From: JAAXHH01 sp965248395
GTDB lineage: Bacteria; JAAXHH01
NCBI GenBank assembly: GCA_965248395.1
Contig: OZ252103.1
Span: 2,914,001 to 2,978,000 of the forward strand
DNA length: 64,000 bases
Direction of reading: 5' to 3'
The stretch's first letter is position 1. The number at the start of each line of letters is the position of its first letter. This document shows positions 54,004 through 63,737 of this stretch, one piece after another. Both the position numbers and the translations under genes were made by a program. The notes beneath the pieces were generated by a model. It had not been told where the DNA came from. It searched no databases and worked only from the letters and a program-made list of their open reading frames with translations.

Positions 54004-56232
54004 ATGGGGTCCATCCGTTTGAAGGCTTTCCTAGGACTGACGGCTGTCTTCCTCCTCTGGGCGGGTGCCGGTTGTTCGACAGCGCCGAGGCCTGTTTCCG
54101 ATGTCGTTGACATCGAAATGCTGATCGAAGCCGGAAACGCTTCGATGAACAACGGCGACTACGAAGATGCCATCACGTATTACCGCCGTGCGCTGGCGAT
54201 GGACATGACGGATTCCGAAGCCTTCGGCAACCTGAGCGTAGCCTACTACTACCTGGCGAGGTACGACGAGGCGATCCGGGAATCTCTGCAAGCGGTGATC
54301 CTGTCGCCTGAAGAAATCAACTGGCGGCTCAACCTGGGTGCGAGCTATACCCGCAAGGGCGATTATGACGGCGCCGTCAGGGCCTATGGCGCCGCTGTCG
54401 ATATCGCCCGCGGACTGGCGGACGAAGACCGGTTTCAACTCCGGAACGCCTTGATCGGCCTGGGTCGGTCATGCGAACTGGCCGGCCTGTACGACCGGGC
54501 GCTGGATGCCTACCGGGAGGCACTGGTGTTCTCCCCCAAAGATACGGCTTTACTGGCCGGTACCGGCAACATCTATTTCCGCCAGGGGCGCATGGACGAG
54601 GCCGAAGCGTTGTATCACCGTACGCTGGCACAGGATTCCACCCATGCGGTGGCCCGGTACAATGTTGCGCTCATCTATGCCAAGTCGGAACGTTTCGACG
54701 AGGCCATAGATCTCTTCGCGGACAATCCCATGGTGGACAGGCGTCTCGAAGGGTCTCTCGAAAGTAGTTCCGTGAGCGCCGTCGACCGGTCGAAGACCAG
54801 CAGCATCGAGGCTTACCGGGCCAGGCTGGAGAAAATGGGTGGACCACTGCCGCCTTCGAGCAGGCAGAGCCGCAGACCGCCACCGTATGTTTACGTAATG
54901 GGGCTAACTTATTACGAGCAGGGTGCGGAAAACGAGGCGATGGTAGCCTTTGAACAGGCGTTGGAGGAAGATCCCGGCCTGGCGGAGGCCCATCTGTACA
55001 TCGGCAACATCTATGCCCGGCAGGATCGTCACGAAGCCGCGGTCGAAGCCTATGAAAAGGCGGTTGAAATCGATTCCGGGTTCGTGGAAGCCTACAACAA
55101 CCTGGGCAGTATGTACGCCTATACAGGCCGACCGGAAGAAGCAATGGAAGCGTACCTTAAGGCGCTTTCGCTGAACGACCGGTTTTACGACGCCCGAACC
55201 AACCTCGGGCTGCTGTACGCCGAAGCGGGCCGACTCAAGGATGCGGTCGACGAGTACATGAAGGTCATCCGGGCCGAAGTGGGTATAGCCGAAGTGCACA
55301 ACAATCTTGGCATGGTGTACCTCAGGCAGGGCAGGCACGAAGATGCAAGAGCACAGTTTCAAAAGGCCATTGCGCTTCGAGATGATTTTCCGGAAGCCTT
55401 TAACAACCTGGCCCTGACATACGGACAGGAGGCCAGCCTGGATGACATTGTCGATACCTGGCGCGGTCTCGCGGTTCTGTGGGCGGGGCATGCGCCCCGG
55501 TCAACGGCGGCTTACGGGACGTTACCGCTCCGTCGCGTGCCTGCCCGTTCCTCAGCCGTGGGCGGCGAAGCCAGGTCGGCCTACCGAAGGGGGGTCGATT
55601 CCGCGTTCAACCACGACCTCAGCGACGCGCTGGCTCACTTCAAAGACGCTCTCTCCGTACGACCGGACTGGCCCGCGGCGCGGCTGGCCGAGGGGACCGT
55701 ACTGCTGGCCCAGGGACGTTGGAACGCGTCCGTAAAGGCACTCGAGAGCATGGTAGCGCCGGAAACGCCGGATCCACTTCCCTATGCCATCCTTGCGATT
55801 GCCAGGATATCCGGTGGCGACTACAACGCTGCCATGGAAGCCTGGGAACAGGCAGCCCTCCTCGTGGAAGGAACGGACGAGACCGCTGCGCGGGAGCCCT
55901 TGATCAGCTTGAGGACGCGTGCCGAGGCCGCGGACAGGATGCTGGAAGCCCTTGAAAGAGCCGTGGCATTGCGTCCGGCCTTTACGACCGCCCTATTCAA
56001 TCTCGGACTCGTCAAAGACGGGTTGCACCAGTACGAGCAGGCCATTCGGAATTACGGAGAAGTCGTCCGCCTTGCCCCAAACCTGGCCGCTGGACATTTC
56101 CGCCTGGGTATCGCTTTCTACCGACTGGGACAAGGGGAGAAAGCCCGCACCGCCATACGCGAATACGTACGGCTTGCTTCTGAACCGTTGCTGCTTCCCC
56201 AGGTGGAAACCTTTCTGAACAAATCCCGGTGA
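54004..56232 (+). CDS. TPR-repeat lipoprotein
   Basis: The ATG at 54004 with GGAG 6 nt upstream gives 742 residues. A leader ends FLLWAGAGCSTAPR, predicting lipid anchoring. The rest is a long solenoid of TPR repeats, such as GNASMNNGDYEDAITYYRRAL, GNIYFRQGRMDEAEALYHRTL, GNIYARQDRHEAAVEAYEKAV and LGMVYLRQGRHEDARAQFQKA. A break near residues 490-530 (poorly repetitive, Arg/Ala-rich) separates two solenoid halves. TPR lipoproteins usually scaffold envelope complexes. No partner is evident. Confidence 0.85.
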   Translation: MGSIRLKAFLGLTAVFLLWAGAGCSTAPRPVSDVVDIEMLIEAGNASMNNGDYEDAITYYRRALAMDMTDSEAFGNLSVAYYYLARYDEAIRESLQAVILSPEEINWRLNLGASYTRKGDYDGAVRAYGAAVDIARGLADEDRFQLRNALIGLGRSCELAGLYDRALDAYREALVFSPKDTALLAGTGNIYFRQGRMDEAEALYHRTLAQDSTHAVARYNVALIYAKSERFDEAIDLFADNPMVDRRLEGSLESSSVSAVDRSKTSSIEAYRARLEKMGGPLPPSSRQSRRPPPYVYVMGLTYYEQGAENEAMVAFEQALEEDPGLAEAHLYIGNIYARQDRHEAAVEAYEKAVEIDSGFVEAYNNLGSMYAYTGRPEEAMEAYLKALSLNDRFYDARTNLGLLYAEAGRLKDAVDEYMKVIRAEVGIAEVHNNLGMVYLRQGRHEDARAQFQKAIALRDDFPEAFNNLALTYGQEASLDDIVDTWRGLAVLWAGHAPRSTAAYGTLPLRRVPARSSAVGGEARSAYRRGVDSAFNHDLSDALAHFKDALSVRPDWPAARLAEGTVLLAQGRWNASVKALESMVAPETPDPLPYAILAIARISGGDYNAAMEAWEQAALLVEGTDETAAREPLISLRTRAEAADRMLEALERAVALRPAFTTALFNLGLVKDGLHQYEQAIRNYGEVVRLAPNLAAGHFRLGIAFYRLGQGEKARTAIREYVRLASEPLLLPQVETFLNKSR

Positions 56233-56288
56233 TCCAATTAAACGCTAATCCAAATTAGTCGATAAAAAAACAGGAAAGAGTCAAGCTC

Positions 56289-57128
56289 ATGCCTGGAAAA
56301 CCTCTCGGACAGGTTGTACGGGAACGTCCATTTCCCGAATACGCCGCGTGGTGGCCGATCGGCGGAGAATTCACCGCTTTCATGTCCGGCGCCATCGTCA
56401 CCGAGTGGCGTGCGCTGCACCAGAACGGCGGAGAAGTGGCAGACGTGCAGGAAAACATGGTAACCTACCTCCAGACGGTATACGGCAGGCCGGCCAGGAG
56501 TGGGCTGCTCGACGAATTTCTGCAACCCGCAGGGGACTTGCAGTTGCAGTCGGGAGAATTCGACGCCCTTTCCTATGCCTTCTACAAATCGGCCTTCGAA
56601 CGAATTGCAGGCCACATCGATCTGTACAGCCATTCCCTGGAGCGGGAGCGCCGCCTGTTCACCATCCGGGTGGGCAAAACCTTCTTCAATCGGCTGCGAA
56701 CGCACCTCGACCTGGAACTGCCCGATGACCTGGAAACCCCGGACCAGGTGAGGCGGATTTCCAACGGGATCGGGCGCGTCGGCCGTTTTCTCCACGACCA
56801 GGGATACCTTCGCAGTCACTTCGCATTCCGTTTCGACGTGGATATCGAGTACGGAGACGCGCGTATCGTGCAGCACGCCGATGACGTCGTCCAGCATCTG
56901 CAGAGGGACCACCTGGCCTACGCGCTGTACGAGATGGGCTACCCCGTCATACTGCCATCGGCGGTCTACCTTTACCACACGATCGGCGAGGCGCAGCATC
57001 ATTCTTCCCGGACCATCGAGAACCTGTTCGCCGAGGTGGGCTACGACGCCAGGGAGACGGACGACTTCGATCCCATAGGCTACCCTTCCGAAATGGTGGT
57101 GGAACTCTGGGAGATCCGAAAAGGTTGA
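56289..57128 (+). CDS. Protein of unknown function
   Basis: The product has 279 residues, soluble, with no leader. It opens MPGKPLGQVVRERPFPEYAAWWPIGG in outline and is largely helical, with FDALSYAFYKSAFERIAGHI and HLAYALYEMGYPVILPSAVYLYH. The end reads SEMVVELWEIRKG. I recognise no family or catalytic motif. It is preceded by a TPR lipoprotein and followed by an oxygenase remnant. Coding quality looks normal. Confidence 0.6.
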   Translation: MPGKPLGQVVRERPFPEYAAWWPIGGEFTAFMSGAIVTEWRALHQNGGEVADVQENMVTYLQTVYGRPARSGLLDEFLQPAGDLQLQSGEFDALSYAFYKSAFERIAGHIDLYSHSLERERRLFTIRVGKTFFNRLRTHLDLELPDDLETPDQVRRISNGIGRVGRFLHDQGYLRSHFAFRFDVDIEYGDARIVQHADDVVQHLQRDHLAYALYEMGYPVILPSAVYLYHTIGEAQHHSSRTIENLFAEVGYDARETDDFDPIGYPSEMVVELWEIRKG

Positions 57129-57186
57129 ACGCGGGACCTGGGCAGGCCATCCTGGGTTTGCCTCCCGCCGTGAAAGGAACAGGACC

Positions 57187-57381
57187 TTGGAACCCGCAAG
57201 TCCTGATACCCAAGTCCTGTTCAACGGCAAGTACGCGCTGCACCGGGTTTCGTCGGTCGGGCCCACGAACCGGCCCCGCATCATCGCGATCTTCAGCTAC
57301 GACAAGCGCCCGGACAAGCTCTTCTCCCGGGACTATATCGATATGGTGCGCAGCTTCAGGCAAGACGCCGTAGAAGGATAA
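57187..57381 (+). pseudogene. C-terminal remnant of a 2OG-Fe(II) oxygenase-like protein
   Basis: A TTG at 57187 would begin 64 residues reading GKYALHRVSSVGPTNRPRII and then FSYDKRPDKLFS. This matches the end of small Fe(II)/2-oxoglutarate oxygenases, where the distal His and the Arg of HRV...RPR bind iron and 2-oxoglutarate. The first two thirds of such a protein are absent: the same frame upstream enters the neighbouring gene and looks non-coding. It is most likely a leftover of a deleted gene, although a short product may still be made. Confidence 0.45.
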
Positions 57382-57397
57382 ACGGAAAGAGGATTCC

Positions 57398-58780
57398 TTG
57401 GATTATATCGAGCCCTACATCGTCGCCTTTTCCAACCTGGCGTGGTCGTATGTTTTCTACCTGATCATCGGAGGCGGTTCCTTGCTGCTGCTTTACAGCC
57501 GCCTCACGCCTTTCCGGTACCTGAAGCACGCCATCGACATCTTGCGGGGAAGGTACGATGATCCGGACGACCCCGGAGATGTTTCCCATTTCAAGGCATT
57601 GGTCAGCGCCCTGTCGGCCACCATAGGTATGGGAAACATATCGGGGGTCGCCATCGCCATCACCACGGGCGGCCCTGGCGCGATTTTCTGGATGTGGGTC
57701 AGCGCGCTCGTTGGCATGGGGACGAAGTTCTTCACCTGCTCGCTGGCAGTCATGTTCAGGGGACGGGATACCCTCGGGCGCGTTCAAGGCGGTCCCATGT
57801 ACGTAATATCAGAAGGCCTGGGCAGGGCATGGAAACCGCTGGCCCTCCTCTTCGCCGTCGCCGGTGTGATCGGATGCCTGCCGCTTCTCCAGCCCAACCA
57901 ACTGGTGCAGATCGTCCGGGACGTCGTTTTCGCGTCCTATGCAACTTTCGAAGACGGCCATTTCCTGTTCGATTTCGCCGCCGGGCTTGTCCTTGCCGGC
58001 CTGGTGGCCATCGTGATATTCGGCGGAATTACCCGTATCGCGGAGGTCGCCTCCCGCGCCGTACCCGCCATGGTGATCCTGTACATGGTCTCGACGCTGT
58101 GGATCATCCTGTCCAACCTGGGTGAAGTTACCGGGTATCTATCTCTTATCCTGTCGGATGCGTTTACGGGAACGGCAGTGGCGGGAGGCGTGGTCGGTAC
58201 GACCATCGTCACCGGTGTCCGGCGCGCCGCTTTTTCTAACGAAGCCGGTATCGGCACGGAAGCGCTGGCCCATGGGGCCGCCAAGACGGGAGAGCCCGTT
58301 CGGGAGGGACTGGTCGCCATGATGGGACCGGTCATCGACACGATGATCGTTTGTACCTGCACCGCGCTGGTCATCCTCATGACCGGAGTCTGGCAGACGA
58401 CGCCGGATAACGGCGTGACACTGACCGCCGGCGCATTCGAGGCGGCCATGCCCGGGTACGGAGCGTATATTCTTACCGTGTGCGTCTTTTTCTTCGCCGT
58501 AACCACGCTGTTGACCTACTCCTACTACGGCGCCAAGTGCCTGAGCTTTCTGATCGGCGCCAGGTATGCCAGGCTGTACAACATCGTCTACGTGGTTTTC
58601 GTCGTAGTCGCTTCCGTCGCCTCGATCGACGCGGTGATCAGTTTCGCCGACGGGTTGTTCGCCCTCATGGCGATACCGACCATGACATCGGCCCTGCGGC
58701 TCGCGCCCCGGGTGATGGCCTCTTTCAGGCGGTACAGCGCGTCTCTCCGCACTCAAAATCACATTTCTTCTGCCCAATAA
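57398..58780 (+). CDS. Sodium:alanine/glycine symporter (AGCS family)
   Basis: A TTG at 57398 with AGAGG upstream gives 460 residues with about 11 membrane segments. Family marks are LSATIGMGNISGVAIAITTGGPGAIFWMW, GRVQGGPMYVISEGLG, and AFSNEAGIGTEALAHGAAK, followed by GLVAMMGPVIDTMIVCTCTAL. AGCS proteins bring alanine or glycine into the cell with sodium. It is followed by a TonB-dependent receptor with its own likely promoter. Confidence 0.92.
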   Translation: MDYIEPYIVAFSNLAWSYVFYLIIGGGSLLLLYSRLTPFRYLKHAIDILRGRYDDPDDPGDVSHFKALVSALSATIGMGNISGVAIAITTGGPGAIFWMWVSALVGMGTKFFTCSLAVMFRGRDTLGRVQGGPMYVISEGLGRAWKPLALLFAVAGVIGCLPLLQPNQLVQIVRDVVFASYATFEDGHFLFDFAAGLVLAGLVAIVIFGGITRIAEVASRAVPAMVILYMVSTLWIILSNLGEVTGYLSLILSDAFTGTAVAGGVVGTTIVTGVRRAAFSNEAGIGTEALAHGAAKTGEPVREGLVAMMGPVIDTMIVCTCTALVILMTGVWQTTPDNGVTLTAGAFEAAMPGYGAYILTVCVFFFAVTTLLTYSYYGAKCLSFLIGARYARLYNIVYVVFVVVASVASIDAVISFADGLFALMAIPTMTSALRLAPRVMASFRRYSASLRTQNHISSAQ

Positions 58781-58868
58781 CGGGGGGATTAGCGACAAAT
58801 TCGAATTGAGTAATTCCAATGTGCTGCACGATTTCGGTATAAATCGCCCATTTCTCAACATTTTGTAT

Positions 58869-58898
58869 TTGCAATCAGGTGAAATTTCAACATATTAT
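58869..58898 (+). promoter_or_regulatory. Possible promoter of the TonB-dependent receptor gene
   Basis: TTGCAA (58869-58874) and TATTAT (58893-58898) are 18 bp apart in an A/T-rich stretch, about 90 nt before the receptor ATG. Confidence 0.4.
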
Positions 58899-58989
58899 AT
58901 TTATCACGTGTTCTCACCGGCTTTCACCCCAACTACGGAGAGCGAAGCGTTTTATCGATTCCACCACTCACGTTTAAGGAGAATCTGTC

Positions 58990-61794
58990 ATGAAACGCAG
59001 CAAATTTCTTTCCTGGCTAACGGTTGCACTATTTACCTTCGTCGCGACCGACATCCTCGCCCAGGAGGATCAGCAAATTGAAGACGAAGTCGATTTCGTT
59101 TTCGAAGAAGTGACGGTGACCGGTTCCCGGATCAGGGGCGAAGCAGCCGAATCCACCGCACCCGTAATTATCCTAGCCAGAGCGCAGATTCAGGAACTGG
59201 GGCTTGCGTCCATCGGCGACGTGCTCCAGACCCTGACCGTTCAATCCAACGCCATCAACACCCAGGCCAACAACGGCGGCGACGGTTCCACCCGAATCAG
59301 CCTTCGCGGACTGGGCTCCACCCGGACGCTCGTCCTGGTCAACGGCCGTCGTTTCGTACCGGGCGGAACCGGGGCGAACTCGTCCGTCGACCTGAACTCC
59401 ATCCCGGCATCCGTCATTGAGCGAATCGAGGTACTCAAAGACGGCGCCTCGGCCGTATATGGTTCCGATGCCGTTGGCGGCGTCGTGAACGTCATCACCA
59501 GGTCAGACCTGGAAGGCGTGGAGTTCGAGTACTACCAGGGTGTCTCGGGTGCAGGCGACGGTGACGTGATCGACGCGAGCATAACCGCCGGACTGCGAAG
59601 CGGCCGGGGCAGCATACTTTTCTCAGCCGGGTACCACAACCGCAAACCGGTATGGACCGGCGAGCGGAGTTTCAGCGAGGCGGACAAATCCTACGACTGG
59701 GGAGCGAACGATGGGTCCTTCAACACCAGTGGCAGTTCGGCGACGCCCGAAGGAACCATAATTGACCGTCTGGGCTCGGAAGGCAACGCGGCCTGGCAGA
59801 CTATCGTGGAAAGAGCCGGGGAAGACGCCGGGTTTTACTTTAACGCGCCATCGGGTGGCTGGCGTCCTTTCAACTCCGCCGGGAATTCGCTGGACGGCAC
59901 CGGCGACCTGTACAACTACCAGCCGGCGAATTACCTGTACACGCCACAGACACGGTACTCCGCGTTCCTGAGCGGAAACTACCTGTTCACCGACGACCTG
60001 AGCGGCTTCTTCGAGGTATCGTACACCAACCGCCAGTCGGACCAGAAGCTGGCTCCAACCCCGCTCTTCATCATCAGCGAAGGGGTCAGCGTGTCGGCGG
60101 AAAACCGATACAACGAGTTCGGCCGCGACTTCATCGACGTACGACGGCGGTTCGTCGAAGCGAGCAACCGCAACTTCCTGCAGGACCTCGATACCTACCG
60201 GATAGTCCTCGGCCTGGAGCACGAGTTCATGGGCTTCGTCGGTGATCTGGCCTTTTCTTACGGCCGAACCAGCGGAACCAACGTCAATGAGGGCCGGTTC
60301 ATCCTGAGTAATGTAACGAGGGCGCTGGGACCTGATTCGGAATGTACGGGTTCCTGCGTACCCCTGGACCTGCTGCACGGCCCCGGTACGATTACAGACG
60401 ATATGCTGAAGTACATTCAGTACACCGGCATCGCGAGTGGCTTTACACAGCAGAGGATCCTGCAGTATAACCTGACGGGTGACATAGCAGATCTGCCGGC
60501 GGGACCCCTTGCCGTCGCCGTGGGCGCTTCGTCAAGATGGGAAGCTGGAAGTGCCATCCCCGATCCCATTACCGCCACGGGTAATACTACCGGCAACAAG
60601 GAGGAAGCGACCGAGGGCGAATACTCCGTCCGCGCAGTGTACGCCGAAACCAGTATTCCGGTATTCCAGGGTGAGATGGGTGGCCTGGACGTCACGGCCG
60701 CGGGTCGTCTGTTCAACTACGACACCTTCGGGACTGATTTCACCTACGAAGCGGGCGCCCGCCTCGAACTCCCTAGGGGCATCGCCTTCCGTACGACCTA
60801 CTCGAAGGCCTTCCGAGCACCCAGCGTCGCCGAGATGTTCCTGGGACAGAGCGACAGCTTTCCGCTGGTCAGCGATCCGTGCAGCGTTGTGGACGAAGCC
60901 GGCAACCCGCGAGATCTGACCTCGCAGCAGATGCGTAACTGCGCTTCAGCTAGCGTACCGGCTGATTTCGAGGATACCCGTGCGCAGCTTCGTGCCAGGA
61001 TCGGCGGTTCCACGGAACTGGATCCCGAGAGAGCCAACACGATGACGGCCGGCGTGGTGTACCAGCCCGATTTCCTGCCTGAATTAGACATCGCGGTCAG
61101 TTACTACGCCACCAAGATCGAGGACGAAATCGGAGCCCTCGGAGCGGGTCTAATCCTGAGCAATTGCTACTCCCAGGACAACCCGACCGACTGTGACAAG
61201 GTCGAACGGGACCAGAACAGCTTGATCAGAAACATCTATTCGACCGCCACCAACATCGGCGAGACAGAAACCAACGGGCTCGACATTGAACTGAACTACA
61301 TCAACGATACCCCACTCGGTCTGCTCTCGGCGCGACTCGAATCCAACATGCTCTTCGACTACGACACGTACCTGCCCATACCGGGTGGCTTCGAACTGGT
61401 CAAGGGCAAGGGTTATTACGACCTGGGCGTGTTTCCCAGCTGGCGGCACAACGCCAACGTCGGGTTGAAGTGGGGCCGGACATCGGCAGGTGTGACGTGG
61501 CAGTACACCGGCGGATTCCAGGAGTGCGAGGACGATGACTGCAAGGGCCTGTACCGTGACGACGTCGAAACGACCCCGACGGTCCGCGACGTGGATGCGA
61601 ACCACCTCTTCGGTATCCAAGGGTCCTACCGGCTGTTTTCCGGGGCCGGAAGCTCCATAATCACGATTGGTCTCAACAACGTCTTCGACCAGGCGCCTTC
61701 GGTGATTTTCAACGGATTCCTGGGCACGTCGGACGCGTCAACCTATGACTACCTGGGCAGGTACCTGTACGTGCGCCTTTCCCATTACCTGTAG
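58990..61794 (+). CDS. TonB-dependent outer-membrane receptor
   Basis: The product has 934 residues; AAGGAG precedes the ATG. A signal peptide (KFLSWLTVALFTFVATDILA) is cut after AQ. A TonB-box-like FEEVTVTGSRIRGEA leads to the plug domain, with IGDVLQTLTVQSN, ISLRGLGSTRTLVLVNGRR, IERIEVLKDGASAVYGSDAVGGVVNVIT. The rest is a 22-strand barrel with FRTTYSKAFRAPSVAEMFLG and ending YVRLSHYL, where most barrels end in an aromatic residue. Four Cys in extracellular loop regions (for example ECTGSC) may form disulfides. It imports a large substrate using TonB; no TonB or ligand gene is nearby. Confidence 0.93.
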   Translation: MKRSKFLSWLTVALFTFVATDILAQEDQQIEDEVDFVFEEVTVTGSRIRGEAAESTAPVIILARAQIQELGLASIGDVLQTLTVQSNAINTQANNGGDGSTRISLRGLGSTRTLVLVNGRRFVPGGTGANSSVDLNSIPASVIERIEVLKDGASAVYGSDAVGGVVNVITRSDLEGVEFEYYQGVSGAGDGDVIDASITAGLRSGRGSILFSAGYHNRKPVWTGERSFSEADKSYDWGANDGSFNTSGSSATPEGTIIDRLGSEGNAAWQTIVERAGEDAGFYFNAPSGGWRPFNSAGNSLDGTGDLYNYQPANYLYTPQTRYSAFLSGNYLFTDDLSGFFEVSYTNRQSDQKLAPTPLFIISEGVSVSAENRYNEFGRDFIDVRRRFVEASNRNFLQDLDTYRIVLGLEHEFMGFVGDLAFSYGRTSGTNVNEGRFILSNVTRALGPDSECTGSCVPLDLLHGPGTITDDMLKYIQYTGIASGFTQQRILQYNLTGDIADLPAGPLAVAVGASSRWEAGSAIPDPITATGNTTGNKEEATEGEYSVRAVYAETSIPVFQGEMGGLDVTAAGRLFNYDTFGTDFTYEAGARLELPRGIAFRTTYSKAFRAPSVAEMFLGQSDSFPLVSDPCSVVDEAGNPRDLTSQQMRNCASASVPADFEDTRAQLRARIGGSTELDPERANTMTAGVVYQPDFLPELDIAVSYYATKIEDEIGALGAGLILSNCYSQDNPTDCDKVERDQNSLIRNIYSTATNIGETETNGLDIELNYINDTPLGLLSARLESNMLFDYDTYLPIPGGFELVKGKGYYDLGVFPSWRHNANVGLKWGRTSAGVTWQYTGGFQECEDDDCKGLYRDDVETTPTVRDVDANHLFGIQGSYRLFSGAGSSIITIGLNNVFDQAPSVIFNGFLGTSDASTYDYLGRYLYVRLSHYL

Positions 61795-62144
61795 ACTTCG
61801 GTTGATATAATCGGACAGGTCCCTGTATTGGTCAACGGACGAACATCACTGTTAGTAATCGGTTTTTTCGTCGCAGTTACCAGTACCGGGGCCTGAACCC
61901 GAAACAACGAAACTACTAACCAACAAATATCGCCCATGTCGTGGAACCGATAATGGTTAACGGTTCCAGGCTCATGGGCGATGTTGTTTGACCATCATGC
62001 CAGAACTCGACCTAGTCAGGAAACTAAACCGGTAGGTCCACGGAAGCCTTGAGCTCAGCAAACACAAGGAAGGTTTCTTTTAGTTCTTTTCTCTGATCTC
62101 GATCCGTACAGAATGGATCAGCCTCAACAACGTCCAGTACGGAT
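61795..62144. other. 350-bp convergent intergenic region
   Basis: Apart from the long hairpin at 61929-61982, I see no gene or repeat. Confidence 0.5.
61929..61982. terminator. Long hairpin, probable bidirectional terminator
   Basis: atcgcccatg (61929-61938) pairs with catgggcgat (61973-61982), and ggaaccg (61943-61949) pairs with cggttcc (61961-61967) across an 11-nt loop. A-rich sequence lies before and T-rich sequence after. It sits between the converging receptor and nuclease genes. Confidence 0.6.
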
Positions 62145-63527
62145 TTATTGGATAGGGTTTACTTCTGACTGACCATCGTCGGATTCTTTATCTTCTACAT
62201 CAGATCTTGCTTGGCCGTGATTCTGTGTTGGATCACGTTTTTCTATAGATGGTGGAGGGGGGACCCACTTGCGAAGATTCTGGCCGACATGGTCGTAATA
62301 TGAGGGAATCGCTTTTTCCAATTCTTCTATAAACGTCGACCGACCGGAGAATCGACCACCAAGATCTGTGATTATTACTACTTCAAAGGATGTCGGTACA
62401 GCACCTGGTCGATCGATCTCGAGGCAAGCGGTATCAGCCTGTACATCTGCTAGAACCGCCTGCGTGGATTGACTTCGGCCAGGCCAGAATGCTCGGACAA
62501 AGACATCGTCCCCTTCAACACCGCGTAGTTGTCTTAGAATCCAGTTGATCCTCGAATTGGATCGCTTCCTGTCACCAGGCGCTTGCAGTTTCATCGAGCA
62601 CGATATTGTCCGTCTCTGCAGGTTCACCATTACTTCCAAGTCACTGGCAGCATTCGGAATATCAAAGCCTGAGCTAAGCTCGTTTGTGTTTACTAAGTTA
62701 CTACATGCGTCCCGAAAACGGAGTGTAGTATCACTTCTATGTTTTCGAGGAAGTCGAATGTCGACGCGTTCACCGATCCGACGGGTGAGAATCAGGCATA
62801 CATCTCTCTCTTCCTGGTGCCAGCTCGCAACCGTGTTTTCAATCTCGGGAGATGTTCTCTGGAACTGCTCACCGTGTCTGATTCCCATAGTGAGTGGGCG
62901 CCACTCCTTGTTCATCTGATCGAATCGCTTGACACCTGAATTTGAATGCTCGAAATACCGTACCATTTCTTCGAGTATAAACTGCTGTTCTGGGCTCAAA
63001 TCCTCACTGTCTTTCAACGTCAACATTGCTTGAGTTCTAATGTTCGTCCACGAAATGTGGTAGAAATCCAGTTTGTTACTCAGTCGCCTTGGAACAGTAT
63101 AGGGTACATGCGTCGGCAATGGAACCAGTTGATTCGACAACGTAATCACAGTTTTGATCCCGAAAGCGCGTGCGGATTCCCCATATCTTAGTACCTGTTC
63201 TTCATCGATCTCCGCGTTGTCGACTTTTGCCTCGACTAACGCCGTCCAACGAACCTTGTTTCGACTCAGAATCCTAATCAGTCCGTCTGGCCTATCGGTC
63301 CGATTCGCATCAGAAGCAGTCAAGTCGACCTCCGTAAAACATTCCACATCGGAAGTCTTTCCTACCCTTACGCCACTGAAATCCAACAAATGGGCTGCAA
63401 ACGGACGAACTGCACCCAGCACAGCCAAGAGTATCGAGACCAGTCGTTCCTCTTTGCGCGAATCGGCGATGTTGGGAATCAATCTCGCACGTCTAGCACT
63501 CCTCAGGACATCTTCCAGCGAATTCAT
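62145..63527 (-). CDS. PD-(D/E)XK nuclease-like protein
   Basis: The product has 460 residues. The N-terminal 180 residues carry a PD-(D/E)XK pattern: Pro80-Asp81 in DRPDGLIRIL, Glu99 and Lys101 in ALVEAKVDNAEI, and Gln111 in EEQVLRYGE. The middle holds helical and beta segments without known motifs, and the end is a charged tail (EDKESDDGQSE). This fits a family of bacterial proteins annotated as stress-response or restriction-like. Base composition is more A/T-rich than in the receptor gene. The upstream gene has a similar acidic tail, suggesting a related pair, possibly with a defence role. Activity is unproven. Confidence 0.65.
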   Translation of the reverse strand: MNSLEDVLRSARRARLIPNIADSRKEERLVSILLAVLGAVRPFAAHLLDFSGVRVGKTSDVECFTEVDLTASDANRTDRPDGLIRILSRNKVRWTALVEAKVDNAEIDEEQVLRYGESARAFGIKTVITLSNQLVPLPTHVPYTVPRRLSNKLDFYHISWTNIRTQAMLTLKDSEDLSPEQQFILEEMVRYFEHSNSGVKRFDQMNKEWRPLTMGIRHGEQFQRTSPEIENTVASWHQEERDVCLILTRRIGERVDIRLPRKHRSDTTLRFRDACSNLVNTNELSSGFDIPNAASDLEVMVNLQRRTISCSMKLQAPGDRKRSNSRINWILRQLRGVEGDDVFVRAFWPGRSQSTQAVLADVQADTACLEIDRPGAVPTSFEVVIITDLGGRFSGRSTFIEELEKAIPSYYDHVGQNLRKWVPPPPSIEKRDPTQNHGQARSDVEDKESDDGQSEVNPIQ

Positions 63528-63737
63528 ACAGACTCCTATCGATCTAACTGCACCTGTCTAATACACAGTCTGTCCAATGGATTATTACAAGTAAAGATGT
63601 AGACGTCAATACACCAGCGCGACTTGATCGTCATCGGTCGCCAATGTACAGGAGGTTTCGGAAACCATTCCCTTGCACAATGCATCATAGACTGGTTAGA
63701 GTACTTTGCCTCAGTGAATTCATCGCAATACCGTTAT

